A stretch of 64,000 bases of DNA from Haematobia irritans (Eukaryota; Arthropoda; Insecta; Diptera; Muscidae), in assembly GCF_050003625.1 (NCBI RefSeq), contig NC_134398.1, forward strand, positions 79,640,003 to 79,704,002. Reading direction: 5' to 3'. The position numbers and the translations under genes are program-made. Below the pieces are notes generated by a model. That model searched no databases and was not told the DNA's origin. It saw only the letters and a list, made by a program, of their open reading frames with translations. Shown here in pieces: positions 11,805 to 23,734 of the stretch (position 1 is its first letter; every line of letters begins with the position of its first letter).

Positions 11805-12168
11805 GATTATAGATTATGCAGTGTGGCAGACAAACGATGTGCTTAAACCATCAAATGAAATACTTAGTGACAATAAATTTGGCGAACATAGCAAGGCCTA
11901 CTTCCACAAATGAGTTTTATTTAAGACGGAAAAAATAAAACTCCTATAAAGAGTTTTATTTTCTGAAGAAAAAAATAAAACTCCAAAAAAGAGTATCATT
12001 TTCTGAAGGAAAAAATAAAACTCATAAAAAGAGTTTTATTTATGACGGATAAATAAAACTCTCTTATTAACAGTTTCATTCGAGTTTTTATTTTTTTAGT
12101 CACAAAATAACGATTAAAAAATAACTTTTTTGATAGCACTTATAACCGTTACGGTCCCTGGTTTTTTG

Positions 12169-12377
12169 TGAATAAAAATTATGACCACGTGGAACATAAA
12201 GTAGTTCATTTGAACTCGCTGTTTGGACATTTTGACATATCCTTATATTGTTTATTCATCGTAGGTAATTTTTTCACATATCTTGCTGGAAAATGGAAAC
12301 AATAATGAAAATTGTTAAAAATTAACACCATGTAATGAAATATAATTTTTAATTCTTCATTTTAGCTTGTAACTTAC
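12169..12377. other. Short AT-rich interval
   Basis: Contains a possible exon on the minus strand (an acceptor-like 'ttccattttccag' near 12280-12293 followed by an open stretch), but nothing that can be named. Confidence 0.25.
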
Positions 12378-13525
12378 CATATTTGGGGGCATTTTTTCAA
12401 ATGGTGTAAGGAATTCAACATTTCTTTGGAAAACGTATCTCATAAAATTTGTACCTGTAACAGTTAGAGAAATAATGAAGTATTCTAAATAACTCATAAA
12501 ACTGTTTTGCTATCGATGTGAAGGATATAATAAAATAAATATTCTAGTTGAAAGAAAGTCAAAGTTTTAATATAAAACTTACCAATTCTCTATTAAATTG
12601 TACGCTGAGGGGAAATATAAAAAGTTGTCCAAATTTATTTGGGTTACTCTGAAATTAAATATTTATTTTTTACATTAAATAAAATTAAATAAGTTTTCAA
12701 AAAATCTAATGAGAAAAATAATAAGAAGTATAAAAAACCAAATATTCTTGATAACCCTAGATAGTCATCATTCGTCAAAATGACGACACGTGATTTCATT
12801 TTCGATTTAAAATGCATTTTAGTTTATTGGGAAATGGTAAATTTTAGTTATACTAATTCGACCGTTTTATGAATTTTTGTTTCATACTACTTAAAACTAA
12901 ATTGAATAGGAAAATAAATTCAAGTTTGGTTCACTTTTTCGCTCACGATGAAAATTATAGCGTCTTGAAATCAGCCGTAGTCAAAATGAAGAAGGATGAC
13001 GTTAATGTACAAAAAAATAAGGATGACTGTCCAGGGTTAAAAGAAAGTTAAAGAATCCTTACCAATTCACTATTAAATTACAGGCAAAGGAGTACTAAAA
13101 ATTTGTCAAAATTTTTAAGGGGTTATTCTGAAATTAAATATTTGTTTTTACATTAAAAATATTACATTGGTTTCCAAAAAAATTTATTAAAGAAATACTA
13201 AAATAAGGTATTAAAAACCTGTAATTTTGATGATAAAAAGGTCATAAAAACGTAAATATTCTAGTCGAAAAAAGGCAATTTTTAAAAGAAAACTTACCAA
13301 TTCTCTATATTTTAAATTTGTTCGAATCCATCTGGAGTTGCTCTGAAATTAAATATTATTTTTACAACAAAGAAAACCATTAAACTGATTTCCAAAAAAA
13401 ATAATTAACAAATAATAGTATACATAAAAAATATTCTTTTTAAAAGAAAGTCATATAAAAAAAAATACTTACCAATTTATGAATAAACTATACGCTGAGA
13501 TATAACAAAAATTTTCCAAATTCAT
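12378..13525 (-). other. Tandem exon-like cassettes with conserved splice-site edges
   Basis: Four imperfect tandem units on the minus strand each carry a core bounded by a splice-acceptor-like edge ('atttaatttcag', or 'caattccag') and a donor-like edge ('gtaagt' or 'gtaagg'): 13473-13525, 13298-13342, 13063-13127 and 12583-12648. The last is 66 bp and fully open in one frame. A fifth, unrelated exon-like block (12378-12454, 77 bp) follows, with 'ttacag' before and 'gtaagt' after, and is open in one frame. A piggyBac-type MITE separates two cassettes. This could be the decayed 3' part of a gene with duplicated small exons, or coincidence in AT-rich tandem DNA. Product unknown. Confidence 0.35.
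12755..13036. mobile_element. piggyBac-type MITE (282 bp)
   Basis: Starts CCCTAGATAGTCATC and ends with the inverted form (GATGACTGTCCAGGG). The right flank is TTAA (13037-13040); the left flank is ATAA, one base off. CCC-initiated terminal repeats at a TTAA site are typical of piggyBac. No transposase. A truncated relative lies near 8683-8830. Confidence 0.65.
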
Positions 13526-13545
13526 CTGGAATTGAATATTATTTT

Positions 13546-14063
13546 TTTACATAGAATAATAAAAATTTCAATACACTTTCAACATATTTTCCTAAATATT
13601 CTTAATAACTTTTTTCTAAACTACTGATTAAATATTAATAACTTTCATTTAAAAGGTTTAATTAACAAACACCAATATATGTCTCAAAAATCCAAAATAT
13701 TCCACGTCTTTATATTCCCTTGTTGCATACCAGCTAAAAAGATGCAACAGCCCACGCCAACGCCAACTATACAACTGAAGCATGCCAAACAAAACCAAGC
13801 AAAGCCAAAACATTCCTACAACAACAAAAACACATGTGCCTTTATTGAAAACAACACCTCATCCAGCCAAATAAACCATCCGCGAATAACAAACACACAC
13901 ACACACAAACCACTAAATGGACAAAAATAAAAACAACCCCACACTCATGTATACACAACAAAACTCAAGTAACATCATCTTTACATTAATCACATTCCAC
14001 TATGCCGATAAAGATCTCTGTACTATGCATTAGTTCATAGCATCTGCTGACAATTTACTCTAA
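13546..14063. other. Interval without a recognised feature
   Basis: The region 13730-13990 is unusually C/A-rich for this window (many 'ccaa', 'acaac', and a short CA run near 13895). It is not seen elsewhere in the window. It could be unique host DNA, but no domain or convincing exon is visible. Confidence 0.3.
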
Positions 14064-14189
14064 GGGCCAGTTTCTCAATGTTGTTTTATTATTTATCGTG
14101 TCGATAAAACAGCTGATCCCATACAAAAATTTTACTAACCGGAGGTCTATCCTCCGGTTAAAATTAATCGGAGGATGAGAAACTGGCCA
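14064..14189. mobile_element. Harbinger-type MITE (126 bp, TAA target)
   Basis: Terminal repeats GGGCCAGTTTCTCA / TGAGAAACTGGCCA, flanked by TAA on both sides (14061-14063 and 14190-14192). An internal hairpin 'taaccggagg..cctccggtta' sits near the right end. Size and 3-bp target duplication fit a Harbinger/PIF-type MITE. Confidence 0.8.
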
Positions 14190-14801
14190 TAAGAATAATA
14201 TTCGTAAAGGCACACCAGTTTATGAACGATGAAACGTTTAACTTAAAATTTGCAAAATTTTCATGAAATGTTATCTACCATTTTTGACGAAAATGTCTAT
14301 AAATTTAATTACATGTGAACTAAAAATATTTCATTGGGTAATTTTTTACCAACAATTATTAACTATAGGAATTGTCAGTAAGAAATTCCTATCCACTTTC
14401 AAGTTCATTTTTCGTAAAAAAATATTTTCTCATACAAAAACATCTTATAGTAAATTGCACTTATTATTTAGAAAATACTTTACATTTCACAAGTAGTTTT
14501 ATTGCATGACAAACGAATTTTTAACTACCAGTTAAGAATTTTTTTAAGGAAATTTCCATCGTATTTTGTAGGCCATGAACTAAACGATTGCTACTTAGAA
14601 TTTGTAAAATTTCCTTTCGAGTAGTTAATTTTCGTTGAAGATACGAAAAATGAACTAAAATTCTGGAAAATTCTTGTAATAAATTATTGTAAAAATCTTC
14701 TTAAATTTACGAGACACTTTTTTTCTGTGCATGGTGGTCTACGGAGTTATGTAATATGAGGAAATCCTGCAGGAAGCTCTATAGCAAAGCAAAGTCCACC
14801 A
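14190..14801. other. AT-rich interval with one unpaired MITE end
   Basis: A 'cactttttttctgtg' end near 14715-14730 matches the CACAGAAAAAA-type ends at 31213 and 33885 in inverted form. Its partner was not found. The frame at 14263-14496 has no domain. Confidence 0.3.
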
Positions 14802-15666
14802 CACCGAAAGAATTTTCTTCGTTAATTTTACGAAGAATTCTTCATTAACTATTCTTCCTGAATTCTTCATTAAAATAACGAAATTTTCATTCATTTTCGT
14901 AAATTTTACGAAGAACATTTTACGAATATACGAAACTTCTACGAAACATTCTACATTAACTTTTCTTCGTAAAAAGTTTGTACTTTTAACGAAACTTTCT
15001 TCACATTTCATGAATTTTGTGAAGAAGTTTTTACGAATATTTTATGAAACATTCTGCGTTAAAATTTCTTCATAAATAGTACGAAACATTTTCTTTGAAA
15101 TAACGAAGAAGTTTCATTGAAGTTGTAAAATTTCCGTTCGCGGCATTAAATTGTCTTTTATAATGTGCTTGAGTGTATTCCTTTATTCTATTTTTTATGC
15201 AAGTCTATGCTACTTCTCATTTGGGTGATAGCGCGCTATGAATAAAAGTGAAGCAATAAAACTAAAAATTATTCAAAAACTTAAGATGTAAAGTAGTGAT
15301 GTCATTTTCCACACTTGCAACTACAACCTAATGCACCTTCGACTATAATTTTTTTTCTAAAAGTTCGAACATTTTTCAGAAAAAAGTACGAAAGTTTTTC
15401 ATAAAAAGTACGACCATTTTTCATAAAAACTACGAAAATTTTTCATAAAAAGTACGAAACATTTTCATAAAAAGAACGAAGATTCTTCATAAAAAGTACG
15501 AATTTTTTTCTTACAAACTACGAAAATTTTGGAAGAACTTTTCTTCGTAAAAAGTACGAAATATTACGTACTTTTAATGAAAAGTTTCTTTGGTTGTAAA
15601 ACAATGACAAATTTCGTACTTTTAACGAAATTTTTCGTTCTTTTTACGAAGAAAATTCTTTCGGTG
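14802..15666. mobile_element. Foldback-like MITE with 'tacgaa' arrays (865 bp)
   Basis: Terminal repeats CACCGAAAGAATTTTCTTCG at the left and the inverted form ending ATTCTTTCGGTG at the right. The subterminal regions are arrays of short 'ttcgtaaaa..tacgaa' units in opposite orientation on the two sides; the centre (about 15120-15340) is non-repetitive. No coding capacity. TSD unclear. Confidence 0.65.
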
Positions 15667-15767
15667 CAGAGCTCCGGAGAATTGGGACACCTACAAGTTG
15701 AATCTGAGAGGATATAAAAGAGAACTGAGAAGGGTTCAGCATAAATCTTGGAATTATTACTGTACAA

Positions 15768-16815
15768 TAGACCTGTCCAGATTTCCAAAGTTCACATTTT
15801 TTAATGAGCACTTACAGTTTTAGAATCTCTCAATGATTGTAATAAGAGCTATGAAAAAAGATTTTGAAAAACTTTTGCCAAAAAGTTGCTCAACGCGGTT
15901 GAAGTCAGGATTTTGGCAATTTTCGAAAATTTTAAAGGTATACGTACAAACAAAATTTTAAATAATTGATTAATAAATATAAGAAATATCTAAAAGCGAA
16001 ATCTTTGAGCTTAATGCTCAAGCAAATAATAAAAAATTCAAAACGTGAAATTTATTGAGCCGTTTGCTTGCTGTAGCCTCTGGAAATCAAAAAATGCAGA
16101 AAATTTCCGCAATTTTTTTTCAATGCATTATATGTTTTCGAAAAAAAAAAATATTTATACGTTTGCATATTTTTTATATATTCTTGGAACAATAAGGTAT
16201 AAAAAAAATTTAGATTAAGAATTTTTGGATGTGTCATTAGTCGCTAAAAAATTAATTTCTTTATGAAAGTCTCACTTAACCCATATTTGTTATTGTGAAA
16301 TAGCAGTCTATGAGCTAAAAGTCAAAGCAATAATAAGCTAGATTAAAATTTTTAAAAAGTGCAAATTAATTGCTGCATCCAGAACTCATAAATTCGTGAA
16401 AACGTGCAAACGTATATAAATTCTTTTTTTCGAAAAAATATAATGCATTGAAAAAAAATTGCGGAAATTTTCTGCATTTCTTTATTTCCAGAGGCTACAG
16501 CAAGCAAACGGCTCAATAAATTTCACGTTTTGAATTTTTTGTTATTTGCTTGAGCATTTAGCTCAAAGATTGCGCTTTTAGATATTTCTTATATTTACTA
16601 ATAAATTATTTAAAATTTTGTTTGTACGTATACCTTTAAAATTTTCGAAAATTGCCAAAATCCTGACTTCAACCGCGTTGAGCAACTTTTTGGCAAAAGT
16701 TTTTCAAAATCTTTTTTCACAGTTTTTATTACAATCGTTGAGAGATTCTAAAACTGTAAGTGCTCATTAAAAAATTTGTGTTTTGAAAAATCTCATACAT
16801 TTCCTGGACAGGTAT
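15768..16815. mobile_element. Long-terminal-inverted-repeat element (1.05 kb, 9-bp target duplication)
   Basis: About 400 bp at the left (15768-16175) recurs inverted at the right (16400-16815) around a spacer of about 220 bp. Both outer ends carry 'ACCTGTCCAG'. The 9-bp ACTGTACAA flanks the element at 15759-15767 and 16816-16824. Very long inverted repeats with a 9-bp duplication are typical of Mutator-like and Foldback elements. No transposase frame is present, so it is non-autonomous. Confidence 0.8.
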
Positions 16816-16849
16816 ACTGTACAACTAACAACGGATTTTTTTTTTTTCG

Positions 16850-16972
16850 GTGTATGACATCCTGACGGGTGATGAATCGTGGATTTACGCGTACGAGCCC
16901 GAAAGTAAACAGCTGTCGAATGTATGGGTGTTTCACGATGAGTCAAATCCAACTGAAGTTGCTCGCACATAG
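16850..16972 (+). pseudogene. Mariner transposase fragment (middle of catalytic domain)
   Basis: An open stretch of 40 codons without a start reads ILTGDESWIYAYEPE and then WVFHDESNPTEVAR before a stop. This is the block around the first catalytic aspartate (GDESW) of mariner transposases, a different lineage from the other copies here. Both sides are lost: the long-inverted-repeat element's target duplication abuts the left, and a SINE fragment the right. Confidence 0.8.
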
Positions 16973-17110
16973 AACACTTCCAACCACTTATAGAAGCTTT
17001 GAAACACTCAGCCAGCTCTACTGAGAGGGGATAAACAATTTTGATATTCAATCGAAACTGGTATTGAACTCAATACCCTTTGTACGCAAGGCGGCACCGC
17101 AGTGACACCT
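16973..17110 (-). mobile_element. Diverged SINE fragment
   Basis: On the minus strand, 'ccgccttgcgtacaaaggg..' and 'gtttcaaagcttctataagtgg' align with the head and body of the SINE at 8175-8514 ('cccgccttgcatacacaagg', 'gtttcaaagcttatctaagtgg'). The 3' half is missing where it meets the mariner fragment. Confidence 0.6.
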
Positions 17111-18770
17111 TCGTTGCATACTCGAAACTCTACCATAGCTAACACAAATGATTGATTAACATCAAGACACTCTCCAACTGTAAGGAAATCAAATTGTCAA
17201 ACCGGAAAAAACAAACTCACCATTTTGGTATTTCAAACCTATATTTTCACAAAATCCAGTGATACCTTATGGTTGCTTTCGATGATGAACAATGGCCACC
17301 TCCAAAGTGATTAAGAATCATAAGCTGTAGACGGATAAGGGGAAAATGGCAGACATGTAAACATAATCTGTTTATGGCGATCAAATTTCTAATCACCAGA
17401 CAATTTGATGGAAAAACATTCCCCCACCAAAAATTTAATCAAGTCTTGTTTGGGTCATACGGGGGCCGGACGACGTTATTTTTTCTCCAAAAAAGTGAAT
17501 ACTGGCAAGTGTAAGAAGAAAAGTGCCATTGAGGGACTAATAAACATAAAACGCACAACTTTATTCTGTGTGTCATTCATTTTTGGTTGCACAAACTCAA
17601 CACCTCCCCAAGAAAACAAAAGACCCAACTCATAACGAGATTAACAGGCCTGGGCTTTATTGGAGCAGGAAGAGGGGCCAGGACAGGAAGCAGTGTGAAC
17701 AATGGTGCATGCGACGGGATAAAAGAAGAAAAATACATAAAAAATTGGAGCATAAAATAGAAACAAAACAAGGGTAGTTTTTTTCGGCTGGTATAGCTTC
17801 TCCTAAGCCGATTGAGTACCCTTAAGGAGGTTTTCTTGGGATTCCTCCACCATATCTCATCATGCTCGCTCCTAGTTGTTTGGTAAAAAAAAACGTTTTG
17901 TTAAATTGCGTGTCAAGAAGTTATTTATGATTACAACTTAATAATGGCAGGAGTGGGTGATATTTTCGTGGAGTGGGCTCATGATGATTCTGTTGGTTGG
18001 TGTAAAGAAACCTGACGACGTGATTGTGGTGAATGTCTGCATTGTCCTTTGTCGGTAGATTAAATCCCCCAAAGAATTGAATAGAGACATTTGAAATTTA
18101 ACTTTTGCATCTGTTTGAAAACGAAATAGAGAATGAAACAATGCAATGGATAACTGAGGGCTATAGACACAATGACGTTTATAATAAGGAAACAAAAAGG
18201 TAACTGGGAACAATAAAAAATTAAATGGAAAATCCCTCACACCGTAATTCGAATAGTAATGATAATATAGCCAACGAATTTACATTTTAAAGTCCTTTCA
18301 AAGATATGGATGTTAAATGCCTTAATTAAAACGACTTACTGCAGACTGATATAGAACTGGGAAGTGGTAACGAGAAATCTCAATAAAATTGTAAGTGGAT
18401 AGACCTATTAGTAGTTTCTTAGAAATAATTTAAAATATGTTTGTGATAAAATTTTCATTAATGCGTGAAGCCCCAAATCGTGGTGACTGGATTTAACAAA
18501 GTATAACTACTCAGCAAAAATTCCTATTAACACACAGAGAATACAGATAGGTTGTGACAACCGAAATTATTGCCAACCTCCTTTTGGAAGTTGCAGCTAC
18601 TATCAGTTGGCAGTTGTGCCACCCGACTGATTCGGTCGACACAACTAATACCACATATGCGTTGGTTGGGTCTACCGACGACATCGGTTATGGCTGCCTT
18701 CATCAACATTAATAATACTCATAGCCGAATTTAAAATCAATTCCTTCCCAGTTATATATTGTATTTAATT
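17111..18770. other. 1.6-kb interval without a recognised gene
   Basis: Less AT-rich than its surroundings and not matched elsewhere in the window, so it may be host DNA. The frames at 17405-17635, 17568-17777 and 17938-18240 lack domains. A purine-rich patch at 17660-17775 ends in a 'gtagtttttttcggctggt' run. 18530-18700 has 'gttgtgacaacc'-type inverted motifs, perhaps a MITE. Confidence 0.3.
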
Positions 18771-20820
18771 ATACCCTAAACCACATAGTGGTCAGGGTAT
18801 AATAAGTTTGATCGGCCAAAAAATGTGCCTACCAGAAATATTGATTTTAGACCCCATAAAATATATACCAATCGACTCAGAATCACCTCCTGAGTCGATC
18901 TAGCGCTTGGTGTCCGTCCGTCCGTCTGTCCATGTATTTGTTGTTCGCAGGATTCCGGTCGCAATTATTAACCGATTTTGATGAAATTTGGTACAAGGAG
19001 GTTTTTGGGCATAAGGACGAACGCTATTGAATTTGGAAGAAATCGGATCAAATTTAGATATAGCTCCCATATATATGTATCGCCCGATTTCGACAAATGG
19101 GGTCACGTTGTGCTTTTTTTCAAACGGATCGTCACCAAATTTGGCAAAAGGTAATCTTTTCCATCGCCCTTCAAGTCTACAAAATTTCATCCAAATCGGT
19201 TCAGATTTAGATATAGCTCTCATATATATGTATCGCCCGATTTTCCCAAATTTGGCCACAAAACCTTTATTTATCAACCGATCTTACTCAAAGTTGGCTA
19301 AATATAATCTTCTATAGCACTAACTGTATGTGCAAAAAATCATCGAAATCGGTTCAGATTTAACTATTGCTCCCATATATATGTATAGTCCGATTTTCCC
19401 AAATTTGGCCATAGAACCCTTATTTATTAACCGACCTTACTAAAAGTTGGCTAGATCCAGTCCTCTATAGTACTAACTATATGTGCAAAATTTCATCGAA
19501 ATCGGTTCAGATGTAGATATAGCTCCCATATATGTATCACCCGATTTTGAAAAATTCGCCCCTAATAACCTTATGTTTGACCATACAGGCCTGATTTCTT
19601 AACTGATCTTACTCAAATCTTGCACAAGGTAACCTTTTGTGGTATTAATCAAACCCGCAAAATATTATGCAAATTGGTTCAGATTTAGATATAGCTTCCA
19701 TATATATGTATCGCTCGATTTTCCCAATTTATTTATTAACCAATGTTGCTCAAATTTCAAATTTTGATGTACTAGCCGATCGTACTTATACGTACTTGTA
19801 GCTCTTACATAAGAATATTGCTCGATTTTTACAAATTTGTATTTATTACCCACACTAATTTAACGATTTTCTCTTTTTTAATAATGGGCTCAATATTAGT
19901 GGCATACTAACTCCGTAGGTGCAATATCAACACAGCCAGTGCTGCTAGAAGTAGGGGAAATTCCCTATATGTAGGGTTTTTCTAATATTTAACGTCTTGT
20001 AGGGACGTAGGGCCACAATGTAGGACATTTTCACTCAACACAATTTGTAATCATTTTTACATTTTGGTGGCTCTAGAGGATGAAATTAGAAGCCGGCAAG
20101 GCTTGATCTTTAACAATGTGTGGTAAACTTTATTCCTGTAGAAAATTTTGTCAACATTTTATTTCTATAGAACATTTTGTCAAAATTGTATTTCTATAGA
20201 AATTTTTTTCAAAATATTATTTCTATAAAAAAATTTTCTCAAAACTTTATTTCTGTGGAATTTTTTCTCAAAATTTTATTTCTATAGAATTTATTGTCAA
20301 AATTTTATTTCTATAGAAAAATTTCTCACAAAAATTTGTTTATAGAAACTTTTTCCAAAATTTTACTTTTATAGAGATTTAACAAAAAAGATTACTAATT
20401 TGGGTAGAATTCTACCAACTGTGGCAACCGTGGTGGTAATACAAATTTATATTCTAAGTTATATACGTAGCATATTCAAGTTTTAAGATAATAAAGTACT
20501 TAGAACCATTTTTGTTTTGTAAATTTTTTTATATTTAACGAAAAATATAGTAGGGAAAATTGTTTGGGAAAGTAGGGAACTTTTTTTGTCCTTGTAGGGT
20601 AAACCGAACATTTTCCCTGGCAACATTGACTATGAGCAATAGTCAGATTGACACAAAGCACCAATAGACATGTACCCCTTAATTTTCTTAAATATGCAAC
20701 TGCGGTTTATCTCCCAGACCTATATGTTACCCCACAAATGCTTATGATTACTAATTCTGTAATGGTGGTTTAGGGTATGATATAGTCGGCCTCGTCCGAC
20801 TTTCTACTTTACTTACTTGT
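18771..20820 (+). mobile_element. DINE/Helentron-like element, family gamma
   Basis: Starts ATACCCTAAACCACATAGTGG. Near its end is the inverted match 'ggtggtttagggtat', then the hairpin AGTCGGCCTCGTCCGACT and a terminal TTACTTGT. Inside: a GTCC microsatellite (18913-18930); then four or five imperfect units with 'aaatcggttcagatttagat' and 'gctcccatatatatgtat' (18990-19720); then a 29-bp minisatellite (20120-20390). The same plan, a subterminal inverted repeat, tandem core and 3' hairpin, is described for DINE-1/Helentron elements. No helicase is encoded. Flanks are T on both sides. Confidence 0.65.
20120..20390. repeat. 29-bp minisatellite (locus 1)
   Basis: About eight or nine imperfect units of 'aaaattttgtc' + 'aaaattttatttctatag'. 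The same unit recurs at 48660-49310 and 62560-62790 inside different elements. Confidence 0.8.
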
Positions 20821-22220
20821 TTTATTTAAATATAAGTATACTGGTACAAGTTATTCTAAGTACAAAATATTTCAGTATTAATTTTTGCTATTGACTAAAA
20901 TAGAGACTTACATCAAAATCTAGAAATTTTCAAAGAAGAATATCAACTAAAGGTGAGTACTATGTTCGCTTTTCGAGATGAAATTTTACTTTATGGTTAC
21001 TTTATTAAAACAGTTCAATTTAAAGCAGATAAATTAACTCAATTGATACACAGTGTCTTGTTCCTCTAGATTTCGGCTTGACTTTACGGGAATATGTTTG
21101 TTTTCATTTATAATTTTGATTATTTCAGGAAAAGAATCGCGAAAATAAAGTGATTTTCAACTCGAAAACCGAACATAGTACTTACCTTAATGTTGAAAAC
21201 GTCTCAAATCTTTAAAAATTAAATGTATATCTTGCGAGGTTTCGACGTGGAAGCATTTACGCATACTCGTAGAATTATTGTAAAACTTTTGTTCCTTTTC
21301 TTTGGTGGCGCACGATGTTGTATTCCTTAGTTATTACGTATGAGTTTTGGGCACATTCTCCGGAACTAGTAAAATAAAGAAATATTGAATGGCAATAATA
21401 AGGCAAATTATTTGTTCTAACTATCTTACCATTTGTATTTGTTTTGAATTAAATTTCCTTATTTCCGAACAAATATATCCTGTTATTCAAAATCAAAATA
21501 AAATTTTCAATTTAACTGGCGAATACTTTTGACATTTGATAGATTTTCAAGTAATATTCAGGTTTCATAACCGAATGTTGAAAATTTCTTATAAATTCTA
21601 TTTCCATCATCAATAGTCGGTGCTCATTACCGAATATTGGTTTTAAATAACTACTTCATGCCAGTTGTGATAACCATTGGGGAAATGATTTATTGTAGAG
21701 CAACAGAGTTGGTTGACACAACCATATATTTTGACTCGGAACTATCTTTCCGTACAAAGCACTTTAATTGTTTCTAAGGAAAAGTATACTTATTGCAAAT
21801 ACCGAATCTTTAGGGACCCAATTGAAAATGTGTTATAAGAACGAAGATTTTGCAGTTATAATGGAATTTCAACCAAACTGTTTTCTGTGTGCAGGTATGA
21901 GTACAACTATGCCTGTGCCAAATTAGGTAACAACTCCTTCGTACATATATCAGCAGTAATACTTTTACACCGACATGAGGAGGAAAGTGTTTCGGTGCAA
22001 GCACAGTCGAAAAATAAGTACTTCGTCGCAAGCATACCAGAACTCCAAAAATTATAGCTTTACCATAAATAGACTCAAAAAAAGCGAGTGACTTGCTGCT
22101 CTCATATTTATATATAGATTTTATTCTCTCTTTTAAGTTAGTTTCGTATTCTCGGTCTTTTTCCACCCTTTCTCTCCCTCTGTTTATATTTATGGTACAA
22201 TTTATACTTTGGAAATCTCT
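20821..22220. other. AT-rich interval holding one MITE
   Basis: Apart from the MITE at 20951-21187 nothing is recognised. 21540-21660 has repeated 'accgaatattg/ttg' phrases. The frame at 21810-22166 has no domain and is not called. Confidence 0.3.
20951..21187. mobile_element. Harbinger-type MITE (237 bp, TAA target)
   Basis: Terminal repeats AGGTGAGTACTATGTTCG ... inverted CGAACATAGTACTTACCT, flanked by TAA on both sides (20948-20950 and 21188-21190). Related at the ends to the elements at 11137-11368 and 57263-57476. Confidence 0.8.
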
Positions 22221-22292
22221 ATGACGCCAGGAGGAATCGAACTCAGACCTGTTGTTTTGTAATCCAACACACTATACCCTACTCCACGGCAT
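22221..22292 (-). repeat. Solo tRNA-like head (type B)
   Basis: On the minus strand: A-box-like TGGAGTAGGGTATAGTGTG, then 'gttggattacaaaa', then B box GAGTTCGATTCC. It resembles the type B heads at 25634, 53338 and 58948 ('ggatagtgtgttggcttacaaa'). It has no partner head here and lacks a foldable acceptor stem, so it is a SINE-like relic, not a tRNA gene. Confidence 0.6.
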
Positions 22293-22461
22293 GGATTTAT
22301 TCAATGAAATTTGCAATATAAATGATGTAGTATACAACTTAAGAAAACAAGAGGGTATATTTTATTGCCATTATCAATTAGTATGTTGCAATTTTTTTTG
22401 TTTTGAAATGTAATTTTTGCTACTATTAGCGGTGCCCACAATCGCTGTAGAGGTTATTCTA

Positions 22462-23732
22462 TGAGGGCGGTTCGGAAACTTCTTAGCCTATCAATGAAAG
22501 AGAATAGCTAGTTTTTCAAAAATATTTTTATTTTTTAATATAATTTCCTGAAAATTCAATACACTTAGTCCAACGCTTTTCTAGCAATTCTATCCCTTGA
22601 GTAAAATAGTTTTCCACAAGGTCTTCAAAATAGTGGTCTACAACTGTAATTGCATCTTCATTTGAGGTAAAACGCTTGCCAGCAAGGAATTTTTTAGATT
22701 TGACAACAAAAGTCACTGGTAGCTAAATCAGGAGAATAAGGTGGGTGGTCAAGCAACTCGTACTTTAATTCGTTGATTTTAGCCATTGTTAAAACACTCT
22801 TGTGCGCTGGTGCGTTGTCTTGATGCAAAAAAAAATTTTTTTGTGTTGCAAGCCAGGACGTTTTTCTCGAATTTGTACATTTAATTGATCCAAAAGGTTG
22901 CAATAGTACTCTGAATTTACCCTTTTTGCAGATAGTCAATCAATAAAATACCTTTGAAGTCCCAAAAAACCTTTGCCATAACCTTACCAGCCGATTGAAT
23001 TGATTTTGCCTTCTTTGGGGCACTTCATCCAGCTTCAGTCCATTGTTCTTTCGTCTCTGGAGTATAGTGGTGGATCCATGTCTCATCAACAGTTATGGAA
23101 GGACACTTAAAATCTATTTTATTTCGCTTAAAACGGTCAAAACCAGCTTGAGAAATGTTCATTCTTATGCGTTTTTGATCGACTGTTAACAAATGCGACA
23201 CCCATCTTGCAGAAAGCTTTTTCATCTGTAGTTCTTCATGCAAAATTAAATGGACTCGATCATTTGAGATTCCCATGATATTAGCAATTTCACGCACTTG
23301 TATTCGTCGATCATTTAATACCATATCATACACTTTGGCTACAATTTCTGTTGTTATTGTTGTTGCTGTTTTTGGACGTCCACTACGTGGTTCATCTTCA
23401 ATGCTTGTACGACCACGTTTAAATTCAGCAACCCAATTTTTTACTGTTGCATATGAAGGAGCACTTTCACCTAACACATTCACCATATAATTATGAATTT
23501 CTAATACCGATATGTAAATATTTAATGACAGCACGCATTTCTAATTTTTCCATTGTAAAAAAATTGCGGATACGTCTTTTTTGAACACCTGTTTCTATAT
23601 GGAAGAGTTGCCAGATCGAAACAAAATTTAACATGTGTTCATAACAGAGATGGAAGTTTCCAAAACGCTTAACTTTTTTCTGTTTATACCGCGCTTTTTG
23701 TGCTAGGCTAAGAAGTTTCCGAACTGCCCTCG
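22462..23732 (-). mobile_element. Mariner element, irritans-like, inactive (1.27 kb)
   Basis: About 28-bp terminal repeats: GAGGGCGGTTCGGAAACTTC at 22463 and its inverted match near 23704-23730, flanked by TA (22460-22461 and 23733-23734). The length is normal for mariner. The encoded transposase is broken. Confidence 0.9.
22528..23553 (-). pseudogene. Mariner transposase (D,D34D type), frameshifted
   Basis: Start MEKLEMRAVIKYL at 23553, then a frameshift near 23495. The next frame (23534-23025) has the helix-turn-helix region (FKRGRTSIEDEPRSGRPKTA) and the first catalytic block VDETWIHHYTPE. Another break near 22940-23025 precedes HQDNAPAHKS and PPYSPDLATSDF (22939-22694), the second and third catalytic aspartates spaced as in mariner. 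A last frame shift precedes the C-terminal end at 22528. Several lesions make this copy inactive. Confidence 0.9.
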
Positions 23733-23734
23733 TA

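Larger units (their letters stand above)
10823..12160 (-). mobile_element. hAT-superfamily element, internally deleted (1.34 kb)
   Basis: Left end CAGGGGCCGTAA, right end inverted (TTACGGTCCCTG). Near-matching 8-bp flanks TTTTTTTG (10815-10822) and GTTTTTTG (12161-12168) fit a hAT target duplication. Both subterminal regions hold inverted arrays of 'aataaaactcc..aaagag' (about 11010-11130 and 11910-12070). Between them the two extremes of a hAT transposase survive. A Harbinger-type MITE is nested at 11137-11368. It lies only 14 bp from mariner copy A. Confidence 0.8.

Noticed and set aside
17405..17777. Possible host gene exons in the less AT-rich interval
   Set aside because: Short frames, no domain, no convincing splice signals; left as unassigned DNA.
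18900..19317. Overlapping frames in the gamma array
   Set aside because: Both strands open by chance in the tandem units; peptides repeat with the array.
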